A DNA stretch of 64,000 nucleotides from Pseudoxanthomonas kaohsiungensis (GCF_010211765.1 NZ_PDWO01000015.1:35291-99290); one strand, 5' to 3'. Shown: positions 54,910 to 63,858, counted from the first letter of the stretch. Numbers and translations are program-made. The notes: a model not told the origin generated them from the sequence alone.

Positions 54910-55448
54910 CGGCCTGCGGTCATCGCCGGCGCGTCGACCTGCGCCCGGAACCGCACCGGGCTCCGCGACAGCCGCCGCAACACCGCGCGGTCCGCCGAAT
55001 TCTCCAGGCGTTCGAACAGCAGCATCTCGGCCGGACGCCACAGGCCCACCCAGCCCACGATCAGCAGCCCTTCGCCGAGCACGTCGGCACCGGGCGTATG
55101 CACGCTGTGCAGCAGGTGCCTGGCGAGCAGCGTCACCGCCAGCACCGCCAGGCCGATCAGCAGGGCCAGGCGACCGATCCGCATCCGCCGCCGCAGCTTC
55201 CACTCCTCGTGCTCGAGCGCGCGGCGGAAATGCGCGTGCACCACCGCCTCGATCTCCGGCAGGCTGCCGCGCAGCCCCTCCGGCCCCCGCACCACCAGCT
55301 CCAGCGGCTCCCTGGAAGGCACCTCGTCCACCGATTCGCGCAGCCAGGCTTCGGCTTCGCGGTCCAGGGCGCGGTCGTGGAAGGGCGCCGGATCCAGCGA
55401 GTCGAACAACTGGGGCAGCGAGTCGATCCGCATTTCGATGGCAGGCAT
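54906..55448 (-). CDS. Conserved two-helix membrane protein
   Basis: 180 residues. Soluble acidic N-terminus (1-90, with HDRALDREAEAWLRESVDEVPSR), two hydrophobic helices (about 93-112 and 121-138) and a short cytoplasmic C-terminus. The layout is like uncharacterised proteins found after RND pump genes. It starts 60 bp after the RND permease stop on the same strand and may be the last gene of the sulfide/RND operon. No functional motif. Confidence 0.7.
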   Translation of the reverse strand: MPAIEMRIDSLPQLFDSLDPAPFHDRALDREAEAWLRESVDEVPSREPLELVVRGPEGLRGSLPEIEAVVHAHFRRALEHEEWKLRRRMRIGRLALLIGLAVLAVTLLARHLLHSVHTPGADVLGEGLLIVGWVGLWRPAEMLLFERLENSADRAVLRRLSRSPVRFRAQVDAPAMTAGR

Positions 55449-55508
55449 GGCGGTGGCTCCGGGGCGGCCCGGCAGCGAGGATATCCGCCGCGTGCCGGTG
55501 GCGCGGAA

Positions 55509-58500
55509 TCAGCGGCGGCTGCGGTACCCCAGCAAGGCGTAGTACAGCAGCGGGATCACCAGCAGGGTCAGCACGGTCGAGACCAGGATGCCGAACACCA
55601 GCGAGATCGCCAGCCCGTTGAAGATCGGATCGTCGAGGATGAACATCGCGCCGGCCATCGCCGCCAGCGCGGTGAGGGCGATCGGCTGCGCGCGCACCGC
55701 GCAGGCGTCGACCACGGCCTGCTCCGGCGTGTGCCCGCGCGCGACCAGGTGGTTGATGAAGTCCACCAGCAGGATCGAGTTGCGCACGATGATCCCGGCC
55801 AGGGCGATCATGCCGATCATCGAGGTCGCGGTGAACTGCGCGCCCATCAGCGCGTGGCCGGGCATGACCCCGATCACGGTCAGCGGGATCGGCGCCATGA
55901 TCACCAGCGGCACCAGGTAATCGCGGAAGTAGGCGACCACCAGCAGGTAGATCAGGACCATGCCCACCGCGTAGGCGATGCCCATGTCGCGGAAGGTTTC
56001 GTAGGTGATCTGCCACTCGCCGTCCCACTTGACCGAGAACGCCGCGGTGTCGGCCGGCTGGCGGATGAAGAACTGTTCCAGTGACTGGCCGCCGATGGCG
56101 TTGCCGGACACCTGCCCGACCAGGTCGAACATGCCGTACAGGGGACTGTCGGCGCTGCCGCCCTCGTCGCCGGTCACGTACACCACCGGCAGCAGGTCCT
56201 TGTGGTGGATGTCGCCATCCCAGCCGTCGCGGCGCACCTGGACCAGCTCGGACAGCGGCACCAGCTGGCCCTGGCCGCCACGCACGCGCAGCGCCAGCAG
56301 CCCGTCCAGCGTGGCCTGGTCCGACGGCGGCAGGCGCAGGCGGATCGGACGCGGCTGCCTGGAACCGTCGTCGACCAGGTAGCTGGCATCCAGCCCGCCC
56401 AGTCCCGAGGCGATGGCCTCGGTGATCGCCGCCTGCGACACGCCCAGCCGTGCGGCGCGCACGCGGTCGACCACCAGCGTTTCGCGCGCCGCCTCGGCCT
56501 CCACGCTGCTGTCCACGTCGACGATGCCGCCGGTGGCCAGGAAGCGCTGCTCCAGCGCCTGGCCCAGCGCCCGTGCACGCCCGTAGTCGGGGCCGTAGAC
56601 CTCGGCCACGATCGGCGCCAGCACCGGCGGCCCGGGCGGCACTTCCACCACCTTCACCGAGGCGCCGTGCCGCTCGCCGATCCGCGACAGCTGCGGGCGC
56701 AGCGCCGCGGCGATGTCGTGGCTCTTGCGCCGGCGCTGGTGGCGGTCGACCAGGTTGACCTGGAGGTCGCCCAGGTTGGCACCCTCGCGCAGGTAGTACT
56801 GCCGCACCAGGCCGTTGAAGTTGATCGGCGCGGCGGTGCCGGCGTAGCCCTGGTAGTCGAGCACCTCGGGCGTGCGGTCGAGCACGGCGGCCAGCTCGGC
56901 CAGCAGCGCGCTGGTGTCCTCCAGGGTGCGGCCTTCCGGCAGGTCGACCACGACCTGCAGCTCGGACTTGTTGTCGAACGGCAGCATCTTCAGCACCACC
57001 AGGCGGACGCCGGCCAGGCCGGCGGCGACCAGCACCAGGCCGGCCATCGCGGCGAACAGCAGGCGCCGGCGCCGCGCGCCGCGGTCCGGATCCAGGAACG
57101 GCCCCATCAGCCACGCGAACAGGCGGTGCAGGCGCGCGGCCATGCCACCGCCGGCGTGGCGGTCGCCGCCGGCATCGGCCTCGGCCGGCGGTGCATGGCG
57201 GCGCAGCAGCTTCAGCGACAGCCACGGCGTGACCACCAGCGCGATCAGCAGCGACAGCAACATGCCGACCGAGGCATTGATCGGGATCGGCCGCATGTAC
57301 GGCCCCATCAGGCCGGTGACGAAGGCCATCGGCATCAGCGCCGCGATCACGGTGAAGGTGGCCAGGATGGTCGGCCCGCCGACCTCGTCCACCGCCGGCG
57401 GGATCGCTTCGCGCAGCGATTTCCCGCCTTCGGCCATGTGCCGGTGGATGTTCTCCACCACCACGATCGCGTCGTCGACCAGGATGCCGATCGAGAAGAT
57501 CAGCGCGAACAGCGAGACCCGGTTGAGGGTGAAGCCCATCGCCCACGATGCGAACAGGGTCGCCGCCAGGGTCAGCACCACCGCCGAGCCGATCACGATC
57601 GCCTCGCGCCGGCCCAGCGCGAACAGCACCAGCAGCACCACCGAACTGGTGGCGAAGAACAGCTTCTTGATCAGGGTCTGCGCCTTGTCGCTGGCGGTCA
57701 GCCCGTAGTCGCGGGTGACGGTGACCCGCACGCCCTCGGGAATGACCTGCCCCTGCAGCGCGTCCAGCCGTTCCCGCACCTGGCGGGTGATGTCGGCGGC
57801 GTTGGCGCCGGGCTTCTTGGCGATGGCCAGGGTCACGGCCGGGGCCGTGCCGCTGGCCGGCCCTTCGCGGCCGGGCGGCGCACCGTGCCAGACGTAGCGC
57901 ACCGGCAGGTCGGCCGCGTCGGTGATGGTGGCCACGTCCTGCAACCGCACCGGCTGGCCGTCCGCCACGCCCAGCACCAGGTCCGCGACCTCCTGCCGGT
58001 CGGCGAGGAAGCGGCCGGCGGCGACCTGGACCACGCCTTCCGGGCCGATCCGTTCACCGGCCTGGCGCGCGAGGTTGGCGGCCTGCAGCGCGGCGGCCAG
58101 GTCGGACACCGCCAGGTCGTGGCTGGCCAGGCGCGCCGGATCGAGGGTGACCATCACCGCGCGCTCGGGGGCGCCGATGGTGGCGATGTCGCGCGTGCCG
58201 GCAATGCGCTTGAGTTCGGTCTCCAGGGAACGGGCGACCTCGGCCAGCTCGACCGCGCCCTGCTGCGGATCGTCCGTCCACAGGGCCAGGGTCATCACCG
58301 GCACGTCGTCGATGCCCTTGGGCTTGACGATGGGCGGGCCCACCGCCACGCCTGGCGGCATCCAGTCCTGGCTGGAGAACACCTTGTCGTACAGGCGCAC
58401 CAGCGCCGGCTGGCGCTCCACGCCGACTTCGAACTCCACCGTCAGCACCGCCATGCCGGGCCGGCTGGTCGAGTAGGTGTGCTTGACCTGCTCGATCTCC

Positions 58501-58748
58501 GCCAGCTTCTGCTCCAGCGGATAGGCGACCAGCTGCTCGACCTGGCGGGCATCCGCGCCGGGGAACGGCACGATGACGTTGGCCATGGTGACGTCGATCT
58601 GCGGCTCTTCCTCGCGCGGGGTGATCGCGACCGCGACCAGGCCGAGCAGCAGGCCCAGCAGCGCCAGGATCGGCGTCAGCGGATTGTCCTGGAAGGTGCG
58701 GGCGATGCGCCCGGACAGGCCCAGGCGGACGGGTTCCAGCGCTGCCAT
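55509..58748 (-). CDS. RND efflux permease (AcrB-like, HAE1 group)
   Basis: 1079-residue inner-membrane proton-driven pump. Two homologous halves, each with six helices and a periplasmic porter loop. Helix 4 motif as FSIGILVDDAIVVVENI contains the paired Asp of the proton relay. The N-terminal region PREEEPQIDVTMANVIVPFPGADARQVEQLVAYPLEQ marks the branch often found with DUF2892 and sulfur genes. Substrate unknown. Its ATG follows the adaptor stop by one base, so they are translated together. No TolC-type outer membrane partner is in the operon. Confidence 0.93.
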   Translation of the reverse strand: MAALEPVRLGLSGRIARTFQDNPLTPILALLGLLLGLVAVAITPREEEPQIDVTMANVIVPFPGADARQVEQLVAYPLEQKLAEIEQVKHTYSTSRPGMAVLTVEFEVGVERQPALVRLYDKVFSSQDWMPPGVAVGPPIVKPKGIDDVPVMTLALWTDDPQQGAVELAEVARSLETELKRIAGTRDIATIGAPERAVMVTLDPARLASHDLAVSDLAAALQAANLARQAGERIGPEGVVQVAAGRFLADRQEVADLVLGVADGQPVRLQDVATITDAADLPVRYVWHGAPPGREGPASGTAPAVTLAIAKKPGANAADITRQVRERLDALQGQVIPEGVRVTVTRDYGLTASDKAQTLIKKLFFATSSVVLLVLFALGRREAIVIGSAVVLTLAATLFASWAMGFTLNRVSLFALIFSIGILVDDAIVVVENIHRHMAEGGKSLREAIPPAVDEVGGPTILATFTVIAALMPMAFVTGLMGPYMRPIPINASVGMLLSLLIALVVTPWLSLKLLRRHAPPAEADAGGDRHAGGGMAARLHRLFAWLMGPFLDPDRGARRRRLLFAAMAGLVLVAAGLAGVRLVVLKMLPFDNKSELQVVVDLPEGRTLEDTSALLAELAAVLDRTPEVLDYQGYAGTAAPINFNGLVRQYYLREGANLGDLQVNLVDRHQRRRKSHDIAAALRPQLSRIGERHGASVKVVEVPPGPPVLAPIVAEVYGPDYGRARALGQALEQRFLATGGIVDVDSSVEAEAARETLVVDRVRAARLGVSQAAITEAIASGLGGLDASYLVDDGSRQPRPIRLRLPPSDQATLDGLLALRVRGGQGQLVPLSELVQVRRDGWDGDIHHKDLLPVVYVTGDEGGSADSPLYGMFDLVGQVSGNAIGGQSLEQFFIRQPADTAAFSVKWDGEWQITYETFRDMGIAYAVGMVLIYLLVVAYFRDYLVPLVIMAPIPLTVIGVMPGHALMGAQFTATSMIGMIALAGIIVRNSILLVDFINHLVARGHTPEQAVVDACAVRAQPIALTALAAMAGAMFILDDPIFNGLAISLVFGILVSTVLTLLVIPLLYYALLGYRSRR

Positions 58749-58749
58749 G

Positions 58750-59793
58750 TCAGTTCCCGCCCTTGCGCGCGGCCACCAGCGCCTGCACCGCGGCGACCGG
58801 GTCGGCGGCGATGGTTTCGCCCGGCGCCAGGCCGGCGATCACATCGACCATGCCGTCCGCCCGTGCGCCCAGGCGCACCTGCCGCAGCGACAGGCGGCCA
58901 TCGGCCAGCACGTAGACCGCATCGACCTCGCCGCGCCGCGCCAGCGCCGTGGCCGGCACGCGCGGGAAGGCCGCGCTCCTGGCCGCCGGGAAGGCGACCT
59001 TCGCGGTCGTGCCCGGCTGCGGCACCGGGTCGAGCGGTGGCAGCTGCACGCGCACCCGGACCGCGTGGGTCGCAGCATCGGCCGCGGGAAACACCACCAC
59101 ATCGGCGGCATCCACGCTGCGGCCATCGCCGAAGGCGACCTCGGCGACCGGGTTCGCACGGATCACCTCGGCGTCCGACTGCGGCACGCTCACTTCGATG
59201 CGCAGCGCCTCCGGCGCGAACACGGTCATCAGCGGCTGGCCGATGCCCACGCTTTCGCCGGGCTCGACCGCGCGCGCGCTGACGATGCCGGCATAGGGCG
59301 CGCGGATGGTGGTGTAGGCGCTCTGCTGGCCGACGTTGGCCAGTTGCGCCCGGGCCGCATCGCGTTCGGCGCGGGCCTGGTCGAGCTGCATCTTCGACAC
59401 GTACTGGTTCTCGGCCAGGCGCGCCATGCGCTTGTAGGTGGCCTCGGCCAGCTGCAGCTGCGCGCGCGCGGCATCGACGCCGGCCTGCTGCTCGACCGCC
59501 GTCAGCCGGACCAGCACCTCGCCGGCGGCGACGCGGTCGTTGACGTCGTGCCGGACCTCGGCCACCCGCCCGCTGGTCTGCGCGGCCAGCCCGGCCTCGC
59601 GCACGGCCTCGACCACGCCATCCCATTCGCGGCCGCGGCCGTCGGCACCGGCGGCGGCCACCACCAGCGTATCCAGGCCAGCGATGGGCGCCTGCGCCGG
59701 CATGTCCCCGGCGCCGCCGCAGGCGGCCAGCGCGGCGGCCAGCGCGAACGCCAGCACCGGCAGGCGCAACGGGAGCATCACGACTTTGCGCAC
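58750..59793 (-). CDS. RND efflux periplasmic adaptor (membrane fusion protein), lipoprotein
   Basis: 347 residues. Lipoprotein signal with LAACGG lipobox (about residue 25), then lipoyl-like barrel and hairpin (VEAVREAGLAAQTSGRVAEVRHDVNDRVAAGEVLVRL), alpha-hairpin coiled coil (VEQQAGVDAARAQLQLAEATYKRMARL) and barrel/membrane-proximal domains. It links the permease to an outer-membrane channel. GTG start at 59793, with GTGAGG upstream and only 10 bp after the DUF2892 stop; an ATG at 59778 is an alternative. One base separates it from the permease gene. Confidence 0.92.
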   Translation of the reverse strand: MRKVVMLPLRLPVLAFALAAALAACGGAGDMPAQAPIAGLDTLVVAAAGADGRGREWDGVVEAVREAGLAAQTSGRVAEVRHDVNDRVAAGEVLVRLTAVEQQAGVDAARAQLQLAEATYKRMARLAENQYVSKMQLDQARAERDAARAQLANVGQQSAYTTIRAPYAGIVSARAVEPGESVGIGQPLMTVFAPEALRIEVSVPQSDAEVIRANPVAEVAFGDGRSVDAADVVVFPAADAATHAVRVRVQLPPLDPVPQPGTTAKVAFPAARSAAFPRVPATALARRGEVDAVYVLADGRLSLRQVRLGARADGMVDVIAGLAPGETIAADPVAAVQALVAARKGGN

Positions 59794-59803
59794 GGCAACG
59801 GCC

Positions 59804-60007
59804 TCACTTGAACGCGCAACCGCCGGGCAGGCCGAGCTTGCGGAAGACCATCGCCGCCGGGCAGAAGCCGGTGACGCTGGACTGCAGCAGGTTGAGGCCG
59901 ACGAACGCGGTGAGCAGCAGCCACCAGGGCGAGACGAAGTACACCAGCGCGACGCTGGCGAGGACCATCATGCCGGCGAAGGCGAGGACGGCACGGTCGA
60001 TGTTCAT
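59804..60007 (-). CDS. DUF2892 inner-membrane protein
   Basis: 67 residues with two membrane helices: MNIDRAVLAFAGMMVLASVALVYF and WWLLLTAFVGLNLLQSSVTGFCPAAMV, then a short FRKLGLPGGCAFK end. The Cys in TGFCPA and at GGCA match the DUF2892 group (C-terminal membrane part of rhodanese YgaP), known to sit next to sulfur-transfer and sulfide-oxidation genes. CAGGAGAAACACC precedes the ATG. It lies between the sulfide oxidoreductase-like gene (35 bp upstream) and the RND adaptor (10 bp downstream). Confidence 0.9.
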   Translation of the reverse strand: MNIDRAVLAFAGMMVLASVALVYFVSPWWLLLTAFVGLNLLQSSVTGFCPAAMVFRKLGLPGGCAFK

Positions 60008-60042
60008 GGTGTTTCTCCTGTTTCCTGAGGGAAGGTTCCGCG

Positions 60043-61304
60043 TCAGCGGATGCGCATGACACCGAGCAGCTTGAGCACGTATTTCTCGTAGACCGGCTCG
60101 GTGTTGCCGGACCTCATCTTCATGAGGAAGTATTTTTCGAAGGCGACCTTGGCCATGTGCACCCACCCGCCCTTGCGCGCCCAGGTGACGTTGCGCGGCG
60201 GGATCTGCGGCAAGGCCACGAAGGCGACGCCGGTGTCGCCCATGTCGGCCAGGCAGATCGCGTTCCAGGTGGCTTCCGCGGCGGCCGGGACGCCCGCGAT
60301 GTCGGCCTGGATGTTGCGCGCCACCGCCGTGACCATCGACTCGATCATGAAGCCGGTCTTGGGCGCGCCGGTGGGGACCGGCGTCGCCTCCACCGGCGGA
60401 ATGGCCACGCACACGCCCAGCGCGTAGATGTTCGGGTACGCCGGATTGCGCTGGTGCCGGTCGATAAGCCGCGCGGGTTGCACAGGCCTTCGATCCCGCG
60501 CACGGCGTCCACGCCGGTGAAGGCAGGCAGCACCATCGAGTAGCGGAACGGAAGCACGTGCTGCTTCTTCGGCTGGCCGTCGTCGTCCATCTCGGCCACG
60601 TCCATCTCGCCGTCGCGCACGCCGGTGATCTTCGCGTTGGCCAGCCAGCGGATGTGGCGCTGGCGGAACTCCGATTCCAGCAAGCCCCTGGAGTCGCCGA
60701 CGCCACCCAGGCCCATGTGGCCGACATAGGGTTCCGGGCCGACGTAGGTGATCGGCACGCGGTCGCGCAGCCTGCGCTTGCGCAGGTCGGCATCGAGGAT
60801 CATCGCGAATTCATAGGCCGGGCCGAAGCAGCTGGCGCCGGCCGCCGCACCCACCACCACCGGGCCCGGCGCGTCCAGGAACGCCTGGTAGGCCTCCCAC
60901 GCCTTGGCGGCATGCCCGGTCGTGCAGACCGATTGCGTATGGCCGTCCGGCCCCAGGCCCCGGACCTCGTCGAAGGCCAGGCGCGGCCCGGTGGCGATGA
61001 CCAGGTAGTCGTACTCCCGCGCGCGGCCGTCGCGCAACAGCACGCGGTTGCGCTCCGGTTCGACCCGCTGCGCCCCGGCCCCTTCGAAGCCGATGTCGTG
61101 GCGGGCCAGGTGCGCCGGCACGCTGATCTGGATATCCGTCGGCCTTCGCCAGCCGACCGCGACCCACGGGTTGGAGGGCGTGAAGGAGAACAGGTCGCCG
61201 TCACCGACGACGGTGACCGCATGGTCCTTGCCCAGCGCGTCGCGCAACTCGTAGGCGGCGCTCATTCCGCCGATGCCTGCGCCCAGAACGATGATGTGTG
61301 CCAT
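60043..61304 (-). pseudogene. Sulfide:quinone oxidoreductase-like flavoprotein, frameshifted
   Basis: The gene starts at ATG 61304 and reads as an SQR-type FAD disulfide oxidoreductase: MAHIIVLGAGIGGMSAAYEL (FAD motif), Cys127 in SVCTTGHA and Cys159 in ASCFGPAYE, positions of the catalytic sulfide-oxidising cysteines in A. ferrooxidans SQR (C128, C160). After NPRG near 60467 the reading frame breaks; the conserved continuation (LIDRHQRNPAYPNIYALGVCVAIPPVEATPVP) resumes in another frame and carries the third Cys, ending at 60043. Homologs of this type have a few more residues there, so a deletion of 7 bp (or 1 bp) fits. It may be a pseudogene or a sequencing error. Substrate role is inferred from motifs and the rhodanese/ArsR neighbours. 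Confidence 0.85.
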
Positions 61305-61352
61305 GTCCCGGCCCTCCGGCAGCCGGCCCGCCCAGCGGGCGATTCCACCGGC

Positions 61353-61389
61353 TTGCATTTAAATTAGCATTGTCTTATATTAGCGTCAA
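61353..61389. promoter_or_regulatory. Overlapping divergent promoters of the sulfide regulon
   Basis: AT-rich divergent region. Leftward: -35 TTGACG (complement of 61384-61389), 17-bp spacer, -10 TAATTT (complement of 61361-61366), for the oxidoreductase-DUF2892-RND operon. Rightward: -35 TTGCAT (61353-61358), 16-bp spacer, -10 TTATAT (61375-61380), for rhodanese-regulator-AhpD. A direct repeat of ATTAGC at 61363-61368 and 61379-61384 lies between and over both promoters and is a candidate site for the ArsR-type regulator. Confidence 0.65.
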
Positions 61390-61410
61390 CTGATTTATAT
61401 GGGAACACCC

Positions 61411-61791
61411 ATGCCCGTGGATATCAACGAGCTGGTAGCCGCCGCCCAGTCACGCATCCGCGAGGTCGAGCCGGGCGACTGCCTCGCCGGCGAGGCGCTG
61501 GTGGTCGACGTGCGCGAGCCGGCCGAGTTCGCCCAGGGCCACCTTCCCGGCGCGGTGAACCTGCCGCGCGGCGTGCTCGAGTTCCAGATCCGGGCGCATC
61601 CGGCTGTGGCATGCCGAACCGCCGGATCACCGGCGCCAGCGTCGCTCCCGCTGCTGCTCTACTGCCTCACCGGCGGGCGTTCCGCACTGGCCGCCGACAG
61701 CCTGCGCCAGCTCGGCTTCGAGGACGTACGTTCGCTTGCCGGCGGGCTCCGGGCATGGCGCAATGCGGGCCTGCCCGTGAGCATGGATTGA
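61411..61791 (+). CDS. Rhodanese-domain sulfurtransferase
   Basis: 126 residues, single rhodanese domain: VVDVREPAEFAQGHLPGAVNLP near the start and the active-site loop C85-L-T-G-G-R90 in LLLYCLTGGRSALAADSLRQLGF. The Cys forms a persulfide during transfer of sulfane sulfur to thiols. Between strands 2 and 3 is a Pro/Ala-rich stretch (RAHPAVACRTAGSPAPASLP) longer than usual. GGGAAC before the ATG at 61411 is a better binding site than that of the in-frame ATG at 61399. The regulator gene follows after 2 bp, so the two are co-transcribed. Confidence 0.9.
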   Translation: MPVDINELVAAAQSRIREVEPGDCLAGEALVVDVREPAEFAQGHLPGAVNLPRGVLEFQIRAHPAVACRTAGSPAPASLPLLLYCLTGGRSALAADSLRQLGFEDVRSLAGGLRAWRNAGLPVSMD

Positions 61792-61793
61792 CG

Positions 61794-62141
61794 ATGGCCC
61801 GAAACCAGACGCCCCCCGCCTTCGACCTGGACGCGATGCACGCCCATGCCGGCGAGGCGACGCGGCTGCTCAAGGCGCTCGCCAACGAGAAGCGGCTGCA
61901 GGTGCTGTGCCTGCTGGCGGGCGGCGAGCGTTCGGTCGGCGAGATGCAGGGACTGCTCGACCTGGGCCAGTCGGCGCTGTCGCAACACCTGGCGGTGCTG
62001 CGGGACGAAGACCTGGTGCGCACTCGGCGCGAGGCGCAGACGATCTTCTACGCGCTGGCACCAGGCCCGGCCGAAGCGGTAATCCGCACCCTGCATGGAA
62101 TCTACTGCGCGCCGCGCCGCCCGGGCCGGCCCAAGAAATGA
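61794..62141 (+). CDS. ArsR-family regulator with SqrR/BigR-type cysteine pair
   Basis: 115 residues forming a winged helix: EATRLLKALANEKRLQVLCLL, the recognition helix GLLDLGQSALSQHLAVLRDEDLV, and the wing RREAQTIFYALAPG. Cys39 (VLCLL) and Cys105 (GIYCAPRR) match the positions of the reactive pair in the persulfide sensors SqrR (C41, C107) and BigR (C42, C108), which form a per- or polysulfide bridge and then release DNA. The usual ArsR metal ligands are absent. Located between the rhodanese and AhpD-like genes, facing the sulfide oxidoreductase operon, so it most likely represses both. Confidence 0.88.
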   Translation: MARNQTPPAFDLDAMHAHAGEATRLLKALANEKRLQVLCLLAGGERSVGEMQGLLDLGQSALSQHLAVLRDEDLVRTRREAQTIFYALAPGPAEAVIRTLHGIYCAPRRPGRPKK

Positions 62142-62182
62142 CCGCCCCACCACCGGCCCCATTGCCCACCAAGGAAACTTCC

Positions 62183-62536
62183 ATGTCCGCCATTCCCTCC
62201 TACACCGACCTCACCCGCGAGGTCTCCCGCAACCTGACCCCGCTGCGCACGCACAACGCCGACGTCATGCAGGGCTTCGGCGCCCTGAGCAAGGCCGCGC
62301 TCGCACCGGGGGCGCTCGACGAGAAGACCAAGGAACTGATCGCCATGGCGATCGGCGTGGCCAACCGCTGCGACGCCTGCCTGGGCTTCCACGCCAAGGC
62401 CCTGGTGCGCCTGGGCGCCACTCCGGAGGAGTTCAGGGAAATGCTCGGCGTCGCCGTCTACATGGGCGGTGGCCCGTCGCTGATGTATGCCGCCAACGCG
62501 ATGGCCGCGTACGAGGAGTTCAGCAAGGCCCCGTGA
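62183..62536 (+). CDS. AhpD-like carboxymuconolactone decarboxylase-family protein
   Basis: 117 residues. Helical AhpD fold with the redox motif C63-D-A-C66 followed by His70 (NRCDACLGFHAKALVRLG), the signature for the peroxidase/thiol-reductase type of this family rather than for the decarboxylase enzymes. Acts on hydroperoxides or persulfides through thiol-disulfide exchange. It follows the sulfide sensor by 41 bp, with AAGGAAACTTCC before the ATG. Context suggests it handles oxidised or persulfidated thiols. Confidence 0.9.
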   Translation: MSAIPSYTDLTREVSRNLTPLRTHNADVMQGFGALSKAALAPGALDEKTKELIAMAIGVANRCDACLGFHAKALVRLGATPEEFREMLGVAVYMGGGPSLMYAANAMAAYEEFSKAP

Positions 62537-62563
62537 CGGGGCCATGCACCGGTACGACCGGTC

Positions 62564-63118
62564 TCACCACACCAGGTCGTCCGGCACCTTGAACTGTGCG
62601 TAGTAGGCATCGTCCGCCGAGTCGGGCGCAGCCGCCTCCGCCTCCGCGCCCTGGCCATGGTCGAGCACGACCATGTCCGGGTCGCGCTCGCGCACCTTGT
62701 CCGCGGCCACGCGCGGCAGCAGCTCGAAGCGGTCGTCGATGCGCATGATCACCAGGGCGCCGGCCGACAGCTTCCTGCGCTGGTCGTCGTCGACCCGCAC
62801 GCTGCGGATGGCGCCATCCACGGTGAAGCGGTACTCGCCGTCGCCCGAGCGCGGCAGCTTGCGGTCCTCGACGATCTGCCGCGCCTGCGCGCGCAGTTCC
62901 GCCGCCCGTGCCTGGGCCTTGCGCGCGGCGGCGAGCGCACGGTCGCGCTCGGCCTTTTCCGCGCGCGCCCGCTCGGCCTCGCGCTGGATCTCGCCCGGCT
63001 CCACCGGGCCCTTGCCATGCCGGGCGCGGACCTGTTCGCGCGCGACCTCGGCCACCTTGGACTTCTTGACCAGGCCGGCCTTGAGCAGCTGTTCCTGGAG
63101 TGGGTTGGGCTTGGCCAT
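62564..63118 (-). CDS. DUF2058 family protein (YaiL-like)
   Basis: 184 residues, no signal peptide. N-terminal MAKPNPLQEQLLKAGLVKKSKV is the family opening; a long Arg/Ala/Glu-rich helix (about 35-85, EAERARAEKAERDRALAAARKAQARAAELR) forms a coiled coil; the C-terminal globular part has YRFTVDGAIRSVRVDDDQRRKLSAGALVIMRIDDRFELLP. DUF2058 proteins are probable nucleoprotein/polysome-associated factors of unknown role, common in Gammaproteobacteria. The start at 63118 is the family-typical ATG; an upstream one is not. Confidence 0.9.
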   Translation of the reverse strand: MAKPNPLQEQLLKAGLVKKSKVAEVAREQVRARHGKGPVEPGEIQREAERARAEKAERDRALAAARKAQARAAELRAQARQIVEDRKLPRSGDGEYRFTVDGAIRSVRVDDDQRRKLSAGALVIMRIDDRFELLPRVAADKVRERDPDMVVLDHGQGAEAEAAAPDSADDAYYAQFKVPDDLVW

Positions 63119-63377
63119 GTGGTGCGTGCCTGCGCGCGGGTCGACGCCCATCATACCGCCGCCCCTCGCGCGCACCGCGGGCACGAGGTTCCGGGCCCAG
63201 GCCGGCCGCGGGGTTCGGCGCCAGCCAGCGGCAGCGGGATCCGCGGCCAGGAGCCGGCCGGCCGCGCCGGCTAGCGCACCGGCACCGCTTCGCCGTAGCG
63301 TGGCTGCAGCGGCGTGCGACGGAACGGCGGATACGCCGACGGAAGCGCCGGATGCGGGTCCGGCGCGGCAGCGCCGC

Positions 63378-63731
63378 TCAGGTTCCCAGCAGTTCCACCT
63401 CGAACAGCAGCGTCGCGTTCGGCGGGATCACGCCACCGGCGCCGCGCGCGCCGTAGCCCAGCGTCGACGGGATCACCAGCACGCGGGTGCCGCCGACCTT
63501 CATGCCCTGCACGCCCTCGTCCCAGCCCTTGATCACCATGCCCGCGCCCAGCGGGAAGATGAAGGGCTCGTCGCGGTCCTTGCTCGAATCGAACTTGTCG
63601 CCGCGCTCGCCGTCGCGGTAGAGCCAGCCGGTGTAGTGCACGGTGACGTTGCGGCCGGGCGCGGCCTCCGCGCCGGTGCCGACGACGGTGTCCTCGTACT
63701 GCAGGCCGGACGCGGTGGTGGTGAAAGCCAT
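63378..63731 (-). CDS. FKBP-type peptidyl-prolyl cis-trans isomerase
   Basis: 117 residues, the minimal FKBP domain: [87 protein letters not shown] spread along the chain, with the active-site residues Tyr (VHYTG), Asp (KFDSS), Trp (IKGWDEG) and Tyr (GYGARG) all present. It catalyses isomerisation of X-Pro bonds. No signal peptide, so cytoplasmic. AAGGATCC precedes the ATG. Confidence 0.94.
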   Translation of the reverse strand: MAFTTTASGLQYEDTVVGTGAEAAPGRNVTVHYTGWLYRDGERGDKFDSSKDRDEPFIFPLGAGMVIKGWDEGVQGMKVGGTRVLVIPSTLGYGARGAGGVIPPNATLLFEVELLGT

Positions 63732-63849
63732 GGGCGGATCCTTGGAGTGGATGAAAGATGCCGCCAGTCTAGTCGTGCACGCTTGGACGGGCGACCGTGG
63801 AACCTGCCGGCGGCTCCACGGCGCGTGGAACCTGCGTTGCAAGGCCGGG

Positions 63850-63858
63850 TTATCCACA
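63850..63858 (+). promoter_or_regulatory. Consensus DnaA box TTATCCACA
   Basis: A perfect 9-bp DnaA-box consensus in the intergenic region. It stands alone: no further boxes, AT-rich unwinding element or dnaA/dnaN gene nearby. A chance match or a single titration site is more likely than an origin. Confidence 0.35.

Noticed and set aside
56202..59282. Rightward 1026-codon frame opposite the RND genes
   Set aside because: His/Gln/Asp-rich mirror of the permease and adaptor; no start signal and no fold.
63850..63858. Replication origin suggested by the perfect DnaA box
   Set aside because: Only one box, no AT-rich unwinding element and no dnaA, dnaN or gidA neighbour.
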